Shown here in pieces: positions 60,731-64,000 of a stretch of DNA of 64,000 nt; the stretch's first letter is position 1, and each line of letters opens with the position of its first letter. Under the pieces are notes generated by a model, which saw only the letters and a program-made list of their open reading frames with translations, had not been told where the DNA came from and ran no database searches. The translations under genes were made by a program, and so were the position numbers. The stretch comes from Thalassospira sp. MCCC 1A03138. GTDB taxonomy: Bacteria; Pseudomonadota; Alphaproteobacteria; Rhodospirillales; Thalassospiraceae. Where the stretch lies: contig NZ_JFJY01000003.1 in assembly GCF_002115785.1 (NCBI RefSeq), positions 355,292-419,291 of the forward strand, in the 5' to 3' direction.

Positions 60731-62536
60731 ATGACAAAAACCTCCCCCGCACCACAGATCATCAACACGGAATTTTATTTCAAATTTGATAATTTTGATA
60801 AAATTGATAATTTATGTTGCCTCTTTTTACACAGCACCCTATGGAGATTCCTGTTTGCCATAACCCGGTGTCATGGAGGCTCACATGAACAGATCAGCGA
60901 AGACATACAGATCCACACAGACGTGCTTAGAAACCAGAATGAACTGCGCAACAATCTGCGCTCGCATTACGACTTCATCGTCTGCGGCGCGGGATCAAGC
61001 GGCTGCGTCATTGCCGCACGGCTTGCCGAACGCGAAAACATCCGCGTCCTGCTGCTCGAAGCCGGTGGCGACGATACCGCCCCCTCCGTCATGGAACCTT
61101 CTCAATGGCCCGTAAACCTTGGCAGTGAACGTGACTGGAGCTTCATGGGGCAACGCGCCCCATCGCTCAACGGGCGCAGATTGCCGCTCAGCATGGGCAA
61201 GGGACTGGGCGGAGGATCAAGCATCAACGTGATGGTCTGGTCGCGCGGCCACAAAGAGGACTGGGACTATTTCGCCGCCAAATCCGGTGATCCGGAATGG
61301 GGCTATAAATCGGTTCTGGAATATTATCGCCGCATCGAAGACTGGCAGGGCACACCGGATCCGGCCCGCCGCGGCAAAGGCGGCCCGGCCTATGTCGCAC
61401 AACCCTCTTCACCGCAACCCATCGCACAGACCATGGTCGATGCCGCTGGTCTTTTGGGCATACCGGTATTCGATAGCCCGAACGGGCGGATGATGGAATG
61501 CACCGGCGGGGCGGCGATTGCCGATCTGCGTATCAAGGATGGCAAACGCCAGTCCGTTTTCAGGTCATATACCTACAAGGCCATGCACCAGCCAAACCTG
61601 ACGGTCCTGACCGGCGCGCTTGTTTCCAGCCTGATATTTGACGGCAACAAGGCCGTCGGTGTCGAGGTCATGCTCGACGGTAAAATCCGACAGTTCCGCG
61701 CCACCTGCGAAACGATCCTGTCTCTTGGTGCGGTCAACACCCCCAAAGTGCTGATGCAATCGGGCATCGGTCCCGAGGACGAGCTGAACAGACACGGCAT
61801 CAAGGTACGTCAACACCTGCCCGGCGTCGGTCAAAACCATCAGGATCACATCGCCTTTGGCTGTACATGGGAATATCGCAAGCCCGAGGACGTCGGCGGC
61901 GGCGGATGCGAGGCAACCGTGTACTGGAAAAGCAACTCCCGCCTCCAGCAGCCCGACATCCTTCAATGCCAGCTTGAATTCCCCGTTCCCTCACCTGCCG
62001 AAGCAGAATTGGAATCACCCGAACATGGCTGGACAATGTTTGCCGGACTGGCTCAACCCAAAAGCCGCGGACGGCTGCGCCTATCCGGTCCGACCATGTA
62101 CGATAATATGCTTATCGAACCAAATGCGCTAAGCGCTCCCGAAGACATGACAGCAGCCCTTGCCGCAGTCGAACTATGCCGCGAAATCGGTAACCATTCG
62201 GCATTCACCCCGCTGGTTCGCGGCGAAACCGCGCCACGATCACGCAATCATGCTGGCCTTGTCGAATTTGTTCGCAACTCGGCCGTCACATACTGGCATC
62301 AATCCTGTACCGCAAAAATGGGCCTCGACAGAATGTCCGTGGTTGACGCCCGGCTCAGAGTCTATGGCATTGAAAATCTTCGCATCGCCGATGCCTCGAT
62401 CATGCCGCGCATCACGACCGGCAACACGATGGCGCCCTGCGTTGTCATTGGCGAACGTGCTGCAGACATGATCCTTGCCGCGCACGATACGCAACTTGCC
62501 GCCGGAATAAAGCAACAGCGCCCTGATCCCTCATAG
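60731..62536 (+). CDS. GMC-family oxidoreductase (choline dehydrogenase-like)
   Basis: This 601-residue FAD-dependent alcohol or aldehyde dehydrogenase has the N-terminal FAD motif DFIVCGAGSSGCVIAARL (near residue 80), GKGLGGGSSINVMVWSRG for FAD/active-site packing, GAVNTPKVLMQSGIGP (GMC signature 2), and YWHQSCTAKMG with the catalytic His. The first 75 residues are unlike the family and the DNA there is AT-rich. A GTG at 60923 (giving about 537 residues, the usual size) may be the real start, but no start has a good ribosome-binding site. The substrate is unknown. Confidence 0.85.
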   Translation: MTKTSPAPQIINTEFYFKFDNFDKIDNLCCLFLHSTLWRFLFAITRCHGGSHEQISEDIQIHTDVLRNQNELRNNLRSHYDFIVCGAGSSGCVIAARLAERENIRVLLLEAGGDDTAPSVMEPSQWPVNLGSERDWSFMGQRAPSLNGRRLPLSMGKGLGGGSSINVMVWSRGHKEDWDYFAAKSGDPEWGYKSVLEYYRRIEDWQGTPDPARRGKGGPAYVAQPSSPQPIAQTMVDAAGLLGIPVFDSPNGRMMECTGGAAIADLRIKDGKRQSVFRSYTYKAMHQPNLTVLTGALVSSLIFDGNKAVGVEVMLDGKIRQFRATCETILSLGAVNTPKVLMQSGIGPEDELNRHGIKVRQHLPGVGQNHQDHIAFGCTWEYRKPEDVGGGGCEATVYWKSNSRLQQPDILQCQLEFPVPSPAEAELESPEHGWTMFAGLAQPKSRGRLRLSGPTMYDNMLIEPNALSAPEDMTAALAAVELCREIGNHSAFTPLVRGETAPRSRNHAGLVEFVRNSAVTYWHQSCTAKMGLDRMSVVDARLRVYGIENLRIADASIMPRITTGNTMAPCVVIGERAADMILAAHDTQLAAGIKQQRPDPS

Positions 62537-62555
62537 CCCCCCGCTGTTGCTTTTC

Positions 62556-62589
62556 GTGAGGCCGGAAAGGTTTTCTTTTCCGGCCTCAC
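62556..62589 (+). terminator. Hairpin after the GMC oxidoreductase gene
   Basis: GTGAGGCCGGAAA and TTTCCGGCCTCAC form a 13-bp stem with an 8-nt loop. No T-tract follows on the plus strand, so termination is likely but not certain. Confidence 0.65.
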
Positions 62590-62797
62590 ACCCTTCATGC
62601 CCTTTGATGATCCACACTCACGCCACCGGCACCGGGAAAGACCGCGCAGGCAGCAACCTTCGGCCATAAGGAAGCTTCCTCGCCAGAAGGGCGCAAAAGT
62701 AATCCCGCGACGATCAAACCGCCCCGTCAAGCTTTCCATTTCTTGCACTTTTGGCAGATTTTGCTATTTCATTGCTTATAAGAAATGGGTGATTGAT

Positions 62798-63886
62798 GTG
62801 AAAGATATCCTGACGACAGCCAAGGCGGCGGAAATTCTGGGCGTATCCATACGCACCGCCCAGCTCTGGGTCGAAAGCGGCCAGCTCCCTTCATGGAAAA
62901 CCCCCGGCGGGCACCGTCGCATACCGCGCCAGGCGGTCATGGATCTGGTGGAACACAACACGCCCGAACAATACCTGCCGCTAAGCGCCCGGGCCATCAT
63001 CCTTGCGGGCGAAGGCCGTGCTCCCGACTGGCGCACACATGGCCTGAAGGGATCGGGTCTTTTACTGGACGTCACCGAAGACGCGCTGGAAGCCCGGAAA
63101 TGGCTCTCCTTTACCTGCCCGATGCTTGTTCTTATTGAAAATGCCGCGTCAGGTAACAACAGGAAACTGCTGGCCGAGCTGCAAGCTGATCAGCGCTTCC
63201 GGCAGACAATAATCATCTCATCGGTTGAAAACACGGAAAACACGGAAAAAGCAGTCAAACCCATCGGCCATGAGCGGCTCCAATTGCCCCTCTATCCCGA
63301 TGTCGCGGCCACCAGTGCTGCAATCCTCAAACATCTGACTGCATCAGCCAAGAAAAGAGCCGCCCCCACGGGCTATCCGCTCCCCTGGAACGAGCGTGTC
63401 CGGCTCGAAGCCGTAAGACAGTCCGGCCTTGTCGGCTCCGGCCCGGAGGCAAGCTTTGACAACCTTGTCAATCTGGCCGCATTCGCCACCCGATCGCCGG
63501 TTGCCATGTTCACGCTGGTAACCCAGACGGAACAGTGGTTCAAATCCCGCACGGGTTTCGAAGGGGACTCTACCCCGCGCGACTGGGCGTTTTGCAACAA
63601 AACCCTTTACGAAAACGACCTGACAGTTATCGAAGACCTGACGAAAGACCCTCATTTTTCGACCAATCCGGCCTTGTCCGAGCCCTTCGGATTTCGCTTT
63701 TATGCCGGGGCCCCCGTCCGCGACCCGCTCGGCTTTGCCCTTGGGTCGGTCTGCGTCATAGATAAAATTCCCAGATCATTGAGCCAGCCGGAACGCGATG
63801 CGATCTCGACAACCGCCGATGCAGCATCAAACCTGATCCGGCTTCGCGCTCTTGAACGTGAAATCGAACGGCATCGGGAAGTATAA
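62798..63886 (+). CDS. Excisionase-type HTH regulator with C-terminal GAF domain
   Basis: This 362-residue regulator starts with a MerR/excisionase-like HTH (ILTTAKAAEILGVSIRTAQLWVESGQLPSWKTPGGHRRIPRQAV), then a middle resembling a receiver-type fold without a clear phospho-acceptor (AIILAGEGRAPDW, FTCPMLVLIEN), and a GAF domain at about residues 210-355 (SFDNLVNLAAFATRSPVAMFTLV, WAFCNKTLYENDLTVIEDL, FRFYAGAPVRDPLGFALGSVCVID). The start is a GTG (62798 or 62789); a longer ATG frame is Arg/Pro-rich and unlikely. It may act on the upstream GMC gene (inference). Confidence 0.82.
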   Translation: MKDILTTAKAAEILGVSIRTAQLWVESGQLPSWKTPGGHRRIPRQAVMDLVEHNTPEQYLPLSARAIILAGEGRAPDWRTHGLKGSGLLLDVTEDALEARKWLSFTCPMLVLIENAASGNNRKLLAELQADQRFRQTIIISSVENTENTEKAVKPIGHERLQLPLYPDVAATSAAILKHLTASAKKRAAPTGYPLPWNERVRLEAVRQSGLVGSGPEASFDNLVNLAAFATRSPVAMFTLVTQTEQWFKSRTGFEGDSTPRDWAFCNKTLYENDLTVIEDLTKDPHFSTNPALSEPFGFRFYAGAPVRDPLGFALGSVCVIDKIPRSLSQPERDAISTTADAASNLIRLRALEREIERHREV

Positions 63887-63921
63887 CCGCCTTTCGCGCA
63901 ACCAGACCGGCATGAAACGAC

Positions 63922-63954
63922 AAAACCCCTGACCAAATAAAGGTCAGGGGTTTT
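63922..63954 (+). terminator. Rho-independent terminator after the HTH-GAF gene
   Basis: A 13-bp perfect stem (AAAACCCCTGACC / GGTCAGGGGTTTT) with a 7-nt loop continues into two more T residues and GAAG. Confidence 0.93.
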
Positions 63955-64000
63955 TTGAAGTCGTTGAACAGGGAATATGTTTTGCTGTGTTTGGAAGGCC

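Noticed and set aside
60873..61115. Separate small gene with a GGAGG site before the GMC gene
   Set aside because: Its product is Arg/Thr/Ala-rich with no domain and fully overlaps the GMC frame; kept only as a note on the start uncertainty.
1..64000. tRNA, rRNA or CRISPR array
   Set aside because: I found no TTC-G-A-x-T-C-type T-loop plus acceptor pairing and no regularly spaced repeats with unique spacers. The only repeats are two- or few-copy.

Overview
The window looks like chromosome from a marine alphaproteobacterium. Thalassospira or a close relative in Rhodospirillales is my best guess, from the density of TRAP and ABC importers, the many LysR/FCD/AraC/IclR regulators beside catabolic genes, the DUF3126 and PAS_5 family proteins, and a uniformly GC-rich codon style. 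The genus is an inference from gene content, not from a marker gene. I see no rRNA, tRNA, CRISPR array, integrase or transposase.

Layout. 1-4.4 kb: the end of a TRAP transporter operon (dctP partial, dctQ, dctM), a PobR-like AraC regulator and a host-attachment family protein. 4.5-7.3 kb: an SsuABC/TauABC-like ABC importer. 7.5-10.4 kb: a flavoprotein whose C-terminus is cut short, followed by an AT-rich islet with a DUF6119 (TIGR04141) protein. 10.4-13.6 kb: a MarR-controlled unit with a Cys/His-rich secreted miniprotein diverging from an MFS exporter, MarR and a ferric-siderophore reductase. 13.6-22 kb: a LysR/SDR pair, small conserved proteins, a GST, hypoxanthine phosphoribosyltransferase, a DUF883/holin-like pair, pobA and a periplasmic solute-binding protein.

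22-29 kb: a probable glucosylglycerate region (phosphatase, glycosyltransferase, GH13_18 sugar phosphorylase) with a second LysR/SDR pair and two PAS_5 proteins between. 29.3-30.7 kb: a second AT-rich islet with a two-gene cassette, a PD-(D/E)XK-type nuclease candidate plus an unrecognised partner. 30.8-38 kb: a cupin, a TPP-dependent enzyme with an IclR regulator, LysE, AraC, MFS and pirin. 38.4-42 kb: a third AT-rich islet holding one 1196-residue membrane-inserted P-loop NTPase (YobI/KAP-like). 42.3-51.8 kb: a sugar module with a GguC-family FAH protein, a sugar-dehydrogenase-like SDR, an FCD regulator, a YtfQRT-YjfF ABC importer and galactose mutarotase. 51.8-57.7 kb: a gamma-glutamyltransferase, a second TRAP system and its FCD regulator. 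57.7-60.3 kb: a complete bufferin RiPP operon (bufA1-bufB-bufC-DoxX). 60.7-63.9 kb: a GMC oxidoreductase and an HTH-GAF regulator.

Two themes stand out. First, three separate AT-rich islets with large or paired genes of defence type are dropped into an otherwise even metabolic background. The nuclease plus unknown partner pair at 29.3-30.7 kb is the best candidate for an undescribed system. Second, several operons whose first gene makes an abundantly needed product (binding protein or RiPP precursor) carry a strong hairpin directly after that gene, which would set unequal gene dosage.
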